Source: a virus. Taken from it: a stretch of 63,753 bases of DNA. This document shows, piece by piece, positions 17,431 through 24,340 of this stretch. The notes beneath the pieces were generated by a model. The model was not told the origin of the DNA, made no database searches, and saw only the letters and a list, made by a program, of their open reading frames with translations. The stretch spans positions 1-63,753 of the IMG/VR virus record IMGVR_UViG_3300032236_000438, one strand, 5' to 3'. Position 1 is the first letter of the stretch; each line of letters begins with the position of its first letter. Made by a program: the position numbers and the translations under genes.

Positions 17431-17951
17431 TGGCTAACCCAACTATCATACCTATTCAATCCTACACGGTAGGGGCTACAAGTGTTTCATCAGTTACTTT
17501 TTCCAGTATCTTATTTGGATACACAGACTTATTAGTTAGAGTAAGTGCAAGAGCGACTAACGCATCTACCGTATGCAACATCCAGTGGACATTTAATGGG
17601 TCAACAACAGGGTATTCTGGATTAGAGCTTTATGGTTCTGGGTCTGCTTCAGGTACAGGAAATGGTGGAAGCACAACTTCCTATATTCAATTAGGCTACG
17701 CTACAGGAAACAACGCTACTGCAAGTACCTTTGGCAATACTGACGTCTATATACCTAACTATTCTGGTCAATCAAACAAGTCTATACAGGTTGATGGAAC
17801 AATGGAGACAGCAGCTACTGGTTCGTATGTAGATATGGGGGCAGGTCTTTGGTCAAATACTTCAGCTATTTACCAAATAACTATGACACCAACTAGCGGT
17901 TTATGGATGCCTAATTCTACATTTTACCTATACGGTATAAACAGACAATAA
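17430..17951 (+). CDS. Short beta-domain fibre protein (unit 2, module S2)
   Basis: 173 residues, one copy of the recurrent domain of the S2 kind: LLVRVSARATNAS, WTFNGSTTGYSGLELYGSG, TFGNTDVYIPNYSGQSNKS, GAGLWSNTSAIYQITM, end FYLYGINRQ. Groups with the N-terminal parts of the proteins encoded at 15603 and 19898 by the VSAR motif and the xFxNTxVYxxxYxxxxxK motif. Start overlaps the previous stop (TAATG). Confidence 0.7.
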   Translation: MANPTIIPIQSYTVGATSVSSVTFSSILFGYTDLLVRVSARATNASTVCNIQWTFNGSTTGYSGLELYGSGSASGTGNGGSTTSYIQLGYATGNNATASTFGNTDVYIPNYSGQSNKSIQVDGTMETAATGSYVDMGAGLWSNTSAIYQITMTPTSGLWMPNSTFYLYGINRQ

Positions 17952-17956
17952 CAAGA

Positions 17957-17962
17957 TATAAT
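17957..17962 (+). promoter_or_regulatory. Possible -10 promoter element (TATAAT)
   Basis: A perfect TATAAT lies in the 39-bp gap after the gene ending at 17951, followed by AAAAACCCC and an RBS (aaggag) for the gene at 17991. No good -35 element is present at 16-18 bp spacing (bases there read ggtata/gtataa), so it would need an activator or another sigma factor. Treat as tentative. Confidence 0.3.
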
Positions 17963-17990
17963 AAAAACCCCACCCAATCAAGGAGAAACA

Positions 17991-18227
17991 ATGTCATCTA
18001 CACCAATGGCAGTTGAAGTTAACTGCGAAACAGGCGAAGTAACAGAGCGCCCATTAACAGCAGAAGAGATTGCTGCACAACAGGCTGCTGCTGATGCTTT
18101 TGCTGCACAAAAAGCTGCAGAGGAAGAAGCTGCTGCTGCAACTGCTGCTCTTAAGGCATCAGCAAAGGCAAAGCTTGTAGCTGGTACACCTCTTACAGAA
18201 GAAGAAGCTGCAGTACTAACACTCTAA
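17991..18227 (+). CDS. Small Ala/Glu-rich coiled-coil protein
   Basis: 78 residues with a good RBS (aaggagaaaca). After a short start (AVEVNCETGEVTERPLTAEE) the protein is an Ala/Glu-rich helix, ending LVAGTPLTEEEAAVLTL. Small proteins of this style are found next to fibre genes in many aquatic phages and may be fibre chaperones or linkers. No function can be assigned. It separates fibre units 2 and 3. Confidence 0.65.
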   Translation: MSSTPMAVEVNCETGEVTERPLTAEEIAAQQAAADAFAAQKAAEEEAAAATAALKASAKAKLVAGTPLTEEEAAVLTL

Positions 18228-18236
18228 GGATAACCA

Positions 18237-18566
18237 ATGGCACATTTTGCTGAAGTAAACGAGGACGGTATCGTCACTCGTGTCCTTGTCGTGCACGATT
18301 CTCAAGAGCATCGTGGACAAGACTTCTTGGCAAATGATTTAGGCCTTGGCGGTACTTGGATTCAAACTAGTTACAACAAGCAATTCAGACATCACTTTGC
18401 GGGAGTGGGGTACAAGTATGACGCAGAACGTAATGCGTTTGTACCCCCTCAACCATATCCATCCTGGATACTTAGAGATGGTGATTCCACATGGCACGCC
18501 CCTAAGCCACAACCAGAGGGCGATGTTATCTGGGATGAAGAAGAACAGGAATGGGTGGCACGATGA
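18237..18566 (+). CDS. Conserved phage fibre-region protein of unknown function
   Basis: 109 residues. The pattern MAHFAEVNEDGIVTRVLVVH ... WIQTSYNKQFRHHFAGVGY, YDAERNAFVPPQPYPSW belongs to a family widespread in cyanophages and other aquatic myoviruses, usually beside fibre genes. Its biochemical role is not established; it is a virion-linked or assembly candidate. RBS aaggataacc upstream. Its stop overlaps the start of the next gene (ATGA). Confidence 0.8.
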   Translation: MAHFAEVNEDGIVTRVLVVHDSQEHRGQDFLANDLGLGGTWIQTSYNKQFRHHFAGVGYKYDAERNAFVPPQPYPSWILRDGDSTWHAPKPQPEGDVIWDEEEQEWVAR

Positions 18567-19399
18567 GCGTAAGACTAGCTAGTGAAGAGTCACTGAACTA
18601 CGGTAAGCGTGCAATACCTGATGTACCAAGCACACCTACTATTGGAACTGCAACAGATAGCTATAACGGTGGCGCCCTAGTTACATTCACACCAGGAGTA
18701 CTTGGTGGAGCAGCGACTACCTACACAGTCACATCCTCACCTGGAGGATTAACTGGCGTTGGCGCATCAAGTCCTGTAGAAATTGACGGCCTAACTCCAG
18801 GAACTTCTTATACTTTTACAGTAACAGCCTCTAACTCAACAGGCTCATCTGCAGCATCTTCTTCTAGTTCTAGTTTTATACCTGGTCCTAAACAGAACTT
18901 TGTCTCTATTGCAACGGGCGTTGTAGGTTCTGGTGGAGGCTCAATTACTTTCTCTAACATACCTCAAACGTACTCTCACTTACAGATTCGTTTTACAGGG
19001 CGCAGTCTGTATTCTGCTGGAACAGATATTATTATTTATAGATTTAACTCTGACTCCGGTAATAACTACACTCTTCACCGTTTCTATGGTGATGGTTCCT
19101 CACCTGGCGCCCAAGGAGCTATTCCCCAAACCTATGCCCTTGCAGGCGACATGCCAGCAGCAACATCTTCGTCTTCTCTAACGACAGGTGTAGCGGTTAT
19201 TGACTTACTTGATTACTCCAATACTAGCAAGTACAAAACTGCTCGTGCATTTGCAGGAAGAGACGAAAATGGTTTGGGGTACGTTTGGTTTAGTTCTAAT
19301 CTTTGGCTAAATACAGCAGCAATCACTTCAATCAATATTTTTGGTGGTAACGGAAATCTTACCCAGTATTCTCAAGCCGCACTGTATGGGATAAAATAA
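18563..19399 (+). CDS. FN3 plus long beta-domain fibre protein (unit 3, module L)
   Basis: ATG at 18563 (ATGA overlap with the previous gene) is preferred over an in-frame ATG 12 bases upstream; 278 residues. Residues 19-107 are an FN3 domain (LTPGTSYTFTVTASNSTG), residues 112-278 an L-type domain (IPQTYSHLQIRFTGRS; FNSDSGNNYTLHRFYGDGSS; VIDLLDYSNTSKYK; end AALYGIK). It is the counterpart of the gene at 14240 and of the C-terminal half of the gene at 15603. Presumed exposed fibre subunit. Confidence 0.75.
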   Translation: MSVRLASEESLNYGKRAIPDVPSTPTIGTATDSYNGGALVTFTPGVLGGAATTYTVTSSPGGLTGVGASSPVEIDGLTPGTSYTFTVTASNSTGSSAASSSSSSFIPGPKQNFVSIATGVVGSGGGSITFSNIPQTYSHLQIRFTGRSLYSAGTDIIIYRFNSDSGNNYTLHRFYGDGSSPGAQGAIPQTYALAGDMPAATSSSSLTTGVAVIDLLDYSNTSKYKTARAFAGRDENGLGYVWFSSNLWLNTAAITSINIFGGNGNLTQYSQAALYGIK

Positions 19400-19400
19400 A

Positions 19401-19898
19401 ATGGCATCAGGTCCAACATACACTCTTATCGCAACCGCCAATGGTACTGCTTCAAGCGGATTAATTACCTTTACATCTATACCTTCATCTTATACTGATT
19501 TAGTAGTGGTCTGCTTAAACACAAATATATCGGCAGCAAATCTTTACGTAACTTTTAATGGTGATGCTGGAGCACATTACTCAGAAACATATTTTAATGG
19601 CAATGGTTCAAGTGCTATCTCTGGAAGAGACACAGTTCCGTACTTAAATAGAGCAACAACTATTGGAACAACACCTGTTCAAACCATCATTCAAATTATG
19701 AATTATGCTAATACTTCTTTTTATAAAACTGCTATTGCAAAGTTTGCAAACAGTTCTGCTGAAATAAATACTACCGCTATTCTTTACCGAGGCTCAACTG
19801 GTTCTTCAACAGAAGCAATTACTTCCATTCAATTAAACGGTACAACAGCGTTTACTACATTAAGTACATTTAGTCTGTACGGAATTGCGAGTGCATAA
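19401..19898 (+). CDS. Short beta-domain fibre protein (unit 3, module S1)
   Basis: 165 residues, one copy of the recurrent domain: IPSSYTDLVVVCLNTN, VTFNGDAGAHYSETYFNGNG, IIQIMNYANTSFYKTAI, end FSLYGIASA. Closest relatives are the genes at 15073 and 16924. The start context AAATAAAATGG repeats that at 16924. Next gene starts in the stop codon. Confidence 0.7.
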   Translation: MASGPTYTLIATANGTASSGLITFTSIPSSYTDLVVVCLNTNISAANLYVTFNGDAGAHYSETYFNGNGSSAISGRDTVPYLNRATTIGTTPVQTIIQIMNYANTSFYKTAIAKFANSSAEINTTAILYRGSTGSSTEAITSIQLNGTTAFTTLSTFSLYGIASA

Positions 19899-21232
19899 TG
19901 GCAAGTACATATACGCTTATTGAACGTGTGACTGTAGGAGCAGCTGGTTCTTATGGGGTTACCTTTAACAGTATTCCACAAACATATACAGATTTAGTAC
20001 TAAAAGTAAGTGCAAGAAGCAGTCGTGTTTCTTTTACTGATGAAACATTAATGACTATCACCGGTGCTTCTACTGGTTACTACGGAACTCAATTGTCTGG
20101 AAATGGTAGTTCAACAAGCAGTTATGCATTATCCAATGGAACTACATACATCAATCTTCTAACGATTCCTGGAGCAAGTCAATCCTCAAATACTTTTGGA
20201 AGTTACGAAATTTATTTTGCAAACTATACTTCTGGCAATAATAAAACTTGGAGCGTAGACATTGTTTCAGAAGACAATGCGACTGCTGCTTATGATGCTT
20301 TTCTTGCTGGATATGTAGCAAACAGTGCAGCTATTACCTCAATTAATTTTTCTCCAAGAATTGCTAGCTTTGTACAGGGTTCTACTTTTAGTTTGTACGG
20401 AATATCTAAAGCTTCAACAATGTCTGGTCAAGGATTCCCATACGCTACTGGTGGAGATATTATCCAAACAGATGGTACATATTGGTATCACGCATTCCTA
20501 ACTAGTGGAACATTTACTCCACAAAAATCTTTAAGCTGCGATGTTTTGATTGTTGGTGGAGGAGGCGGGGCATCGTCTCACCAAGGCGGTGGAGGTGGAG
20601 CAGGAGGAGTTTTAGCTGTTGCATCACAGAGCTTAAACTCCAATTCTGGTTATGGAGTTATTGTTGGTGCGGGTGGTACAGGAGCTTCTGATGTTGCTAC
20701 TTCAGGTGGTAATTCACAATTTGGTTCGTACACTGCTCTAGGTGGTGGTGCTGGTGGATTAATTTACTTAAATGGTACTGCTGGAGGCTCAGGTGGTGGT
20801 GCTGGCGGAGGAAACGTAGCATCGTATACAGGAGGCGCTGGCACAGCAGGTCAAGGTAACGCAGGTGGAAACAGTGCAACTGTTTGGTATGCCGGTGGTG
20901 GTGGAGGCGCCAGTGCAAATGGCGGTAACGCAACATCGTCTGTTGCAGGTGCTGGTGGGGCAGGAACAAACTCGGTAACTGGTTGGGGTGCACTTTCTAC
21001 AGCATTGACTACTACAGGTCTTGGAGTTAGTGGGTACATTGCTGGTGGTGGTGGTGGTGGGTCTAACTCTGCTACAAGTGGAACGGGCGGTTCAGGCGGT
21101 GGTGGTGCAGGCTCAACTAGCACAGGTACTGCGGGTACGCCAAATACAGGTTCAGGAGCAGGTGGCGGTGGAAATGGTGGCTCTGGGTCTAATGGCGGTT
21201 CTGGACTAGTAATAGTCAGGTATGCAGTCTAA
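19898..21232 (+). CDS. S2 domain plus glycine-rich adhesin domain
   Basis: 444 residues. Residues 1-172 are an S2-type domain (IPQTYTDLVLKVSARSS; TFGSYEIYFANYTSGNNKTW; end FSLYGISKA). Residues ~185-444 are a separate glycine-rich domain that starts YWYHAFLTSGTFTPQKS, continues CDVLIVGGGGGASSHQG and ends GGSGLVIVRYAV. This is the Gly_rich_2 type fibre-tip pattern; comparable polyglycine-sandwich regions form the receptor-binding tips of T4-like gp38 adhesins. It is therefore the best candidate for the host-recognition tip. Low-complexity GGTGGT runs could mediate tip variation. Confidence 0.8.
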   Translation: MASTYTLIERVTVGAAGSYGVTFNSIPQTYTDLVLKVSARSSRVSFTDETLMTITGASTGYYGTQLSGNGSSTSSYALSNGTTYINLLTIPGASQSSNTFGSYEIYFANYTSGNNKTWSVDIVSEDNATAAYDAFLAGYVANSAAITSINFSPRIASFVQGSTFSLYGISKASTMSGQGFPYATGGDIIQTDGTYWYHAFLTSGTFTPQKSLSCDVLIVGGGGGASSHQGGGGGAGGVLAVASQSLNSNSGYGVIVGAGGTGASDVATSGGNSQFGSYTALGGGAGGLIYLNGTAGGSGGGAGGGNVASYTGGAGTAGQGNAGGNSATVWYAGGGGGASANGGNATSSVAGAGGAGTNSVTGWGALSTALTTTGLGVSGYIAGGGGGGSNSATSGTGGSGGGGAGSTSTGTAGTPNTGSGAGGGGNGGSGSNGGSGLVIVRYAV

Positions 21233-21765
21233 TGAGAGGCTCCAAGGTTCAGGGGCGCTTTACTGTTGGCTTTGAAAATAAGTCTATTAACGAAGGCGTT
21301 GTTGACGAACTTCGTGACCCTGTAGGTTCCATCGTTGATTGGTGGCTTTGGGATGATGCCTATCTAAGCGCTCATCCAACTGATGTCTATGACGATACCT
21401 ACGATGTATCTAGCCAAACCCCAGGCAAAGGCCGTAGATGGAAAAACCCATTTAAGCTGCCTGTAATCATGGCCCAACAGCTACGTGGTACTAACATCAT
21501 GAATGAACGTGGTTTCTACACCACCGATACTTTGCGCCTAGTTATTTCGGTTTCTGATGTAGAACAATACCTTCCAGCAATGTTGGATAACCCCAACGTA
21601 CACATCAAAGACCGTGTAGTATTTCAGGGCGAAGTATTCATTCCTACACGAGTCCTCCCTCGTGGACGGTATGCCAATAACTACGCTGTTATAACCATTG
21701 ACCTAAACCAACTAAACCCAGAAGAACTTGTGAACGATTCACAGTTCGCCCAGTTTGCAAACTAA
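21232..21765 (+). CDS. Probable neck / head-tail connector protein
   Basis: 177 residues, starting in the stop codon of the adhesin gene. It is a mixed alpha/beta protein with VDWWLWDDAYLSAHPTDVYD, then RRWKNPFKLPVIMAQQLRG and a closing beta region (VVFQGEVFIPTRVLPRGRYA). Proteins like this sit among the neck genes of actinophages with long tails, ahead of the gp10-like and tail-terminator genes, which here are displaced by the small-gene cassette. The connector role is inferred from order. Confidence 0.6.
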   Translation: MRGSKVQGRFTVGFENKSINEGVVDELRDPVGSIVDWWLWDDAYLSAHPTDVYDDTYDVSSQTPGKGRRWKNPFKLPVIMAQQLRGTNIMNERGFYTTDTLRLVISVSDVEQYLPAMLDNPNVHIKDRVVFQGEVFIPTRVLPRGRYANNYAVITIDLNQLNPEELVNDSQFAQFAN

Positions 21766-21777
21766 GAAAGGCTAGAC

Positions 21778-22011
21778 ATGACAGACAAGACAACACCAGC
21801 AGTAGAAGACACAACTGTTGAAGCTCCAGTAGCAGATGCTCCTGCAGAAGATGCAGCAACAGAAGACGCACCTCTTGATGAGTCACTCTTTGATGAGGAC
21901 TTTGACGAAGAAGACGACGAAGACGTTGACCTAGACGACGAAGATGAGGTAGATGATGAAGAAGATGACAGCGAAGAAGACATCACCAGCGAAGAAGACA
22001 GCGCCGAATAA
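21778..22011 (+). CDS. Very acidic small protein
   Basis: 77 residues, about half of them Asp or Glu, with the run FDEDFDEEDDEDVDLDDEDE. No fold is expected; it is probably disordered. RBS aagaaaggc before ATG 21778. Possible roles are charge balance for the basic proteins encoded next to it, or a DNA-mimic type function, but nothing in the sequence decides this. Its 3' end overlaps a Lys-rich frame. Confidence 0.7.
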   Translation: MTDKTTPAVEDTTVEAPVADAPAEDAATEDAPLDESLFDEDFDEEDDEDVDLDDEDEVDDEEDDSEEDITSEEDSAE

Positions 22012-22162
22012 AGGCAAAGTTGAAGTCGTTATGAAAGAGTACAAAGCTGGAAAGCTACACTCTGGAAAGCCAGGACCTGGCAAAGGCGGCGTCGTTACAA
22101 AAAAGTCACAAGCAATTGCTATCGCACTGAGCGAAGCAAATAAAGCAAAGAAGAAAAAGTAA
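21953..22162 (+). CDS. Lys-rich small protein, DUF6496-like, overlapping frame
   Basis: 69 residues from ATG 21953 (or ATG 21956). The second half (VMKEYKAGKLHSGKPGPGKG, then KSQAIAIALSEANKAKK) fits the small DUF6496-type proteins found in many phages and bacteria, so the frame is real. The first ~20 residues (MMKKMTAKKTSPAKKTAPNK) are read from bases that in the other frame encode the acidic tail of the gene before. A gaggt box sits just ahead of the two ATGs. A later in-frame ATG at 22031 would remove the overlap but has no visible RBS. Confidence 0.7.
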   Translation: MMKKMTAKKTSPAKKTAPNKGKVEVVMKEYKAGKLHSGKPGPGKGGVVTKKSQAIAIALSEANKAKKKK

Positions 22163-22182
22163 TGGACCATCCATTTAGGTTA

Positions 22183-22203
22183 GGGCAGGAACACCTGCCC
22201 TTT
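22183..22203 (+). terminator. Short hairpin, possible terminator
   Basis: gggcagg (22183-22189), loop aaca, cctgccc (22194-22200), then TTT. A perfect 7-bp GC-rich stem with a tetraloop but a short T-run, so likely a weak terminator or an mRNA boundary inside the small-gene cassette. Confidence 0.5.
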
Positions 22204-22227
22204 CCTAACGGAGGAGGATTGAAATCT

Positions 22228-22374
22228 ATGGCAAGTAAGACACCACAGTCTCAGCAATTAGAAGTTGAAGCTTTGGAAGCAAAGCACAAAGTTGAACTTG
22301 CTAAGCTCAAAGAGAAGCATGCTTCGGCAAATAAGCCAAAGCCTATTTCAGTAAAGGCGAAGAAGAATGGCTAA
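22228..22374 (+). CDS. Small Lys-rich helical protein
   Basis: An upstream in-frame ATG at 22162 exists, but ATG 22228 is favoured: gaggagg lies ten bases before it and a hairpin sits between the two candidate starts. This gives 48 residues, one amphipathic charged helix (LEVEALEAKHKVELAKLKEK) and a basic end. Unknown function; part of a run of tiny basic proteins. Confidence 0.65.
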   Translation: MASKTPQSQQLEVEALEAKHKVELAKLKEKHASANKPKPISVKAKKNG

Positions 22375-22558
22375 GACATTTAAAGCAGATGGCGAAAAGC
22401 ACACTGTCAAGAAGAACAGTAAAGGCGATGTCATTGTTGACCATGCCGGAAACAAAGGCAAGTGGGACAAGATTAACCTCACCAAAAAAGCTGGTGCTAA
22501 GAACATTTCACAGGGCGTAAAAGCAGTTAAAAAATATCACCGAACGACAGGAAAGTAA
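22367..22558 (+). CDS. Small basic protein of unknown function
   Basis: 63 residues, rich in Lys with a short beta hairpin (KHTVKKNSKGDVIVDHAGNK) and the end GVKAVKKYHRTTGK. Overlaps the preceding gene by eight bases. Related tiny proteins occur in phage small-gene cassettes; no function is known to me. Confidence 0.7.
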   Translation: MAKTFKADGEKHTVKKNSKGDVIVDHAGNKGKWDKINLTKKAGAKNISQGVKAVKKYHRTTGK

Positions 22559-22559
22559 C

Positions 22560-22868
22560 ATGGCATCAGAAGCATGGCAAACTAAAAAAGGTAAGAATAA
22601 AAAGGGCGGACTTAATGCAGAAGGCCGTAAGTCTTACGAGCGTTCTCATCCTGGTTCTGACTTAAAAGCTCCAGTAAAGTCTGGCGACAATCCTCGTCGT
22701 GCTTCGTTCCTTGCCCGCATGGGTAACATGCCAGGACCAGAGCGTAAGCCAAATGGTGAGCCAACACGTCTTCTCCTTTCATTGCAGGCATGGGGCGCAT
22801 CTTCAAAGGCTGATGCCAAGAGCAAAGCTGCTGCGATGTCTAAGCGACTAAAGAATAAGAAAAAGTAA
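22560..22868 (+). CDS. DUF6321-like small basic protein
   Basis: 102 residues. The pattern AWQTKKGKNKKGGLNAEGRK, then SDLKAPVKSGDNPRRASFLA, RMGNMPGPERKPNGEPTRL and LQAWGASSKADAKSKA matches the DUF6321 type small proteins common in phage genomes. The role is unknown. The strongly basic composition would suit DNA or RNA binding, or packaging with DNA inside the capsid, but that is inference. Confidence 0.75.
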   Translation: MASEAWQTKKGKNKKGGLNAEGRKSYERSHPGSDLKAPVKSGDNPRRASFLARMGNMPGPERKPNGEPTRLLLSLQAWGASSKADAKSKAAAMSKRLKNKKK

Positions 22869-23057
22869 ATGCCTACCAAGAAAACAAAGTCCAAGGTAAA
22901 CGAGGCAGGTAACTACACCAAGCCTGGTATGAGAAAGTCTTTGTTCAATAAGATTAAGGCTGGTTCTAAGGGTGGAGACCCTGGAGAATGGTCAGCTAGA
23001 AAAGCTCAGCTCCTTGCTTCTGAGTACAAGAAAGCAGGGGGAGGGTACAAGAACTAA
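22869..23057 (+). CDS. Small basic protein of unknown function
   Basis: 62 residues. Recognisable by KPGMRKSLFNKIKAGSKGGD and WSARKAQLLASEYKKAGGGY, a pattern seen in short proteins of many environmental phages. It abuts the previous gene and its stop overlaps the next start (TAATG). Basic, probably nucleic-acid associated; function unknown. Confidence 0.75.
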   Translation: MPTKKTKSKVNEAGNYTKPGMRKSLFNKIKAGSKGGDPGEWSARKAQLLASEYKKAGGGYKN

Positions 23058-23293
23058 TGGCTCTTGCAAAATCCCAGCAATCGCTCAAGAAGTGGACCAA
23101 CGAGAAGTGGAAAACTTCAGACGGCTCACCTTCAAAAGGCAATAAGCGTTACTTACCTGAAAAAGCATGGGATGCTTTATCTCCTGGAGAAAAAGCTTCT
23201 ACCAATCGGGCTAAAAAAGAAGGCAATAAAAAAGGTAAGCAATTTGTCCAGCAACCAAAGAAGATTGCAAAGAAAACCGCTAACTACCGATAG
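23057..23293 (+). CDS. Small basic conserved phage protein
   Basis: 78 residues with the pattern LKKWTNEKWKTSDGSPSKGN, then RYLPEKAWDALSPGEKAST and QFVQQPKKIAKKTANYR. This belongs to a family of short Lys-rich proteins frequent in environmental phages. Function unknown. Start TAATG overlaps the preceding stop. Confidence 0.75.
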   Translation: MALAKSQQSLKKWTNEKWKTSDGSPSKGNKRYLPEKAWDALSPGEKASTNRAKKEGNKKGKQFVQQPKKIAKKTANYR

Positions 23294-23301
23294 GAGAACC
23301 C

Positions 23302-23406
23302 ATGTGCGCTAAGTGTGGATGTGGATGTAAAGCTGGCAAGCCAGCAAAAGGATGCAAGTGCACCTGTGCAACTTGCAAAGCTGCTCGTGCAAAGAAGGTT
23401 AAATAA
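23302..23406 (+). CDS. Metallothionein-like Cys-rich mini-protein
   Basis: 34 residues with eight cysteines (positions 2, 5, 7, 9, 18, 20, 22, 25) in CxxCxCxC and CxCxCxxC clusters separated by a Lys/Gly linker, and a basic end. The spacing is what metallothionein-type metal clusters use. RBS ggagaaccc immediately upstream supports translation. It starts the same way as the next protein (MC..CGCG), so the two may share ancestry. Metal binding is inferred; no aromatic residues are present, as is usual for metallothioneins. Confidence 0.65.
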   Translation: MCAKCGCGCKAGKPAKGCKCTCATCKAARAKKVK

Positions 23407-23576
23407 TGTGTATGTCATGTGGTTGCGGGAAAAAGAAAGGTCAACCTGGCTACGGAAAAGGTAAGCCAGCTAAAAAGACCATGTCTCCAAAGCAAAAGAA
23501 GCTTGCTGGTGCTGCTGCTCCAGCAGACAAAATTACTGGCGCTGATTTCAAGGCGTTAAAGAAGAAAGCCAAATAA
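23406..23576 (+). CDS. Small Cys/Lys-rich conserved phage protein
   Basis: 56 residues starting in the TAATG overlap. N-terminus MCMSCGCGKKKGQPGYGKGK with four Cys, then KKTMSPKQKKLAGAAAPADK and ITGADFKALKKKAK. This short family is recurrent in environmental phage cassettes of this type. The CxxCxC start may bind a metal ion. Function unknown. Confidence 0.75.
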   Translation: MCMSCGCGKKKGQPGYGKGKPAKKTMSPKQKKLAGAAAPADKITGADFKALKKKAK

Positions 23577-23578
23577 CT

Positions 23579-24331
23579 ATGGCAATGATGAACCCTGCTC
23601 AGTTTGGTAACGTGCCTTCAGGTTCTGCACCTGCACGAAACATTCCAGGATGGCCTGGTACCTTCAATCAACCAAGCAGTGGTGGAGCACCTAAGCCAGC
23701 TCTAAACATTCCTGGTTGGCCTGGAACCTTTGGTAGTTCAGCTGCTCCTAAGCCCTCTGCTCCTTCTGCAGGTTCTGCACCAGCAAGAAATATTCCTGGT
23801 TGGCCTGGAACATTCCAACAGCCAAGTGCTCCAAAGAACCCAGCACTTAATATTCCTGGATGGCCTGGAACGTTTGGTGGTAAAGCTTCTCCTGCTGCTC
23901 CTTCAACTCCAGCAAGTTCTGCGTACACAATTCAGCGTGGAGATAACCTAAGCTCTATTGCTGCTTCTCATGGAACAACTCTTGGAGCTCTTCGTTCAGC
24001 TAACCCACAGTTTGCTTCTAACCCTAAGTACAACAACGGCAATATGATTTTTGCTGGTGGTAAGGTCAACATTCCTGGAGCTTCATCTATGCTCAATAAC
24101 CAGCAGATGAAGAACGCTGCTCCTGCAGCACCTTCAGTACCACGTCCTAATCCTATGACTGCTGGAACACCTCGCCTTGGTGGGGCTATGACTCCTGCTC
24201 CTGCTGCTCCATCTGCCCCTAGTATGGGTATGATGAACAACGTTCAAAAGATGCCTTACACAGGTGGCGGTTCTATTGCCCCAATCCCTAACCAGATGCT
24301 AGGCAATAAGCCAACCATTCAACCCCTCTAA
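23579..24331 (+). CDS. LysM protein with four NIPGWPGTF repeats
   Basis: 250 residues. Four copies of A(R/L)NIPGWPGTF lie at residues 19-29, 41-51, 69-79 and 89-99; they form two copies of a ~50-residue unit (ARN type then ALN type). Residues 116-166 are a LysM domain (YTIQRGDNLSSIAASHGTTL ... VNIPGAS), which binds N-acetylglucosamine-containing peptidoglycan. The remainder is Pro/Ala-rich and probably disordered. There is no signal peptide or catalytic domain. It may be a virion-associated wall-binding protein; the repeat peptide could be a short binding motif for a virion or host partner. Confidence 0.75.
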   Translation: MAMMNPAQFGNVPSGSAPARNIPGWPGTFNQPSSGGAPKPALNIPGWPGTFGSSAAPKPSAPSAGSAPARNIPGWPGTFQQPSAPKNPALNIPGWPGTFGGKASPAAPSTPASSAYTIQRGDNLSSIAASHGTTLGALRSANPQFASNPKYNNGNMIFAGGKVNIPGASSMLNNQQMKNAAPAAPSVPRPNPMTAGTPRLGGAMTPAPAAPSAPSMGMMNNVQKMPYTGGGSIAPIPNQMLGNKPTIQPL

Positions 24332-24340
24332 GGAGAACAG

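Larger units (their letters stand above)
16138..17951 (+). repeat. Three-module fibre unit, copy 2 (FN3-L, S1, S2)
   Basis: Second copy of the unit. Its FN3-L part is the C-terminal half of the gene at 15603, followed by the separate S1 and S2 genes. The L/S1 junction (AAATAAAATGG) is the same as in copy 3. Confidence 0.7.
18563..20414 (+). repeat. Three-module fibre unit, copy 3 (FN3-L, S1, S2)
   Basis: Third copy of the unit: FN3-L gene, S1 gene and the S2 domain at the start of the gene at 19898. In this copy the S2 domain is extended by a glycine-rich adhesin region. Confidence 0.7.

Noticed and set aside
22162-22227. ATG 22162 as start of the small Lys-rich protein
   Set aside because: A hairpin and a strong RBS lie downstream of it, pointing to ATG 22228.
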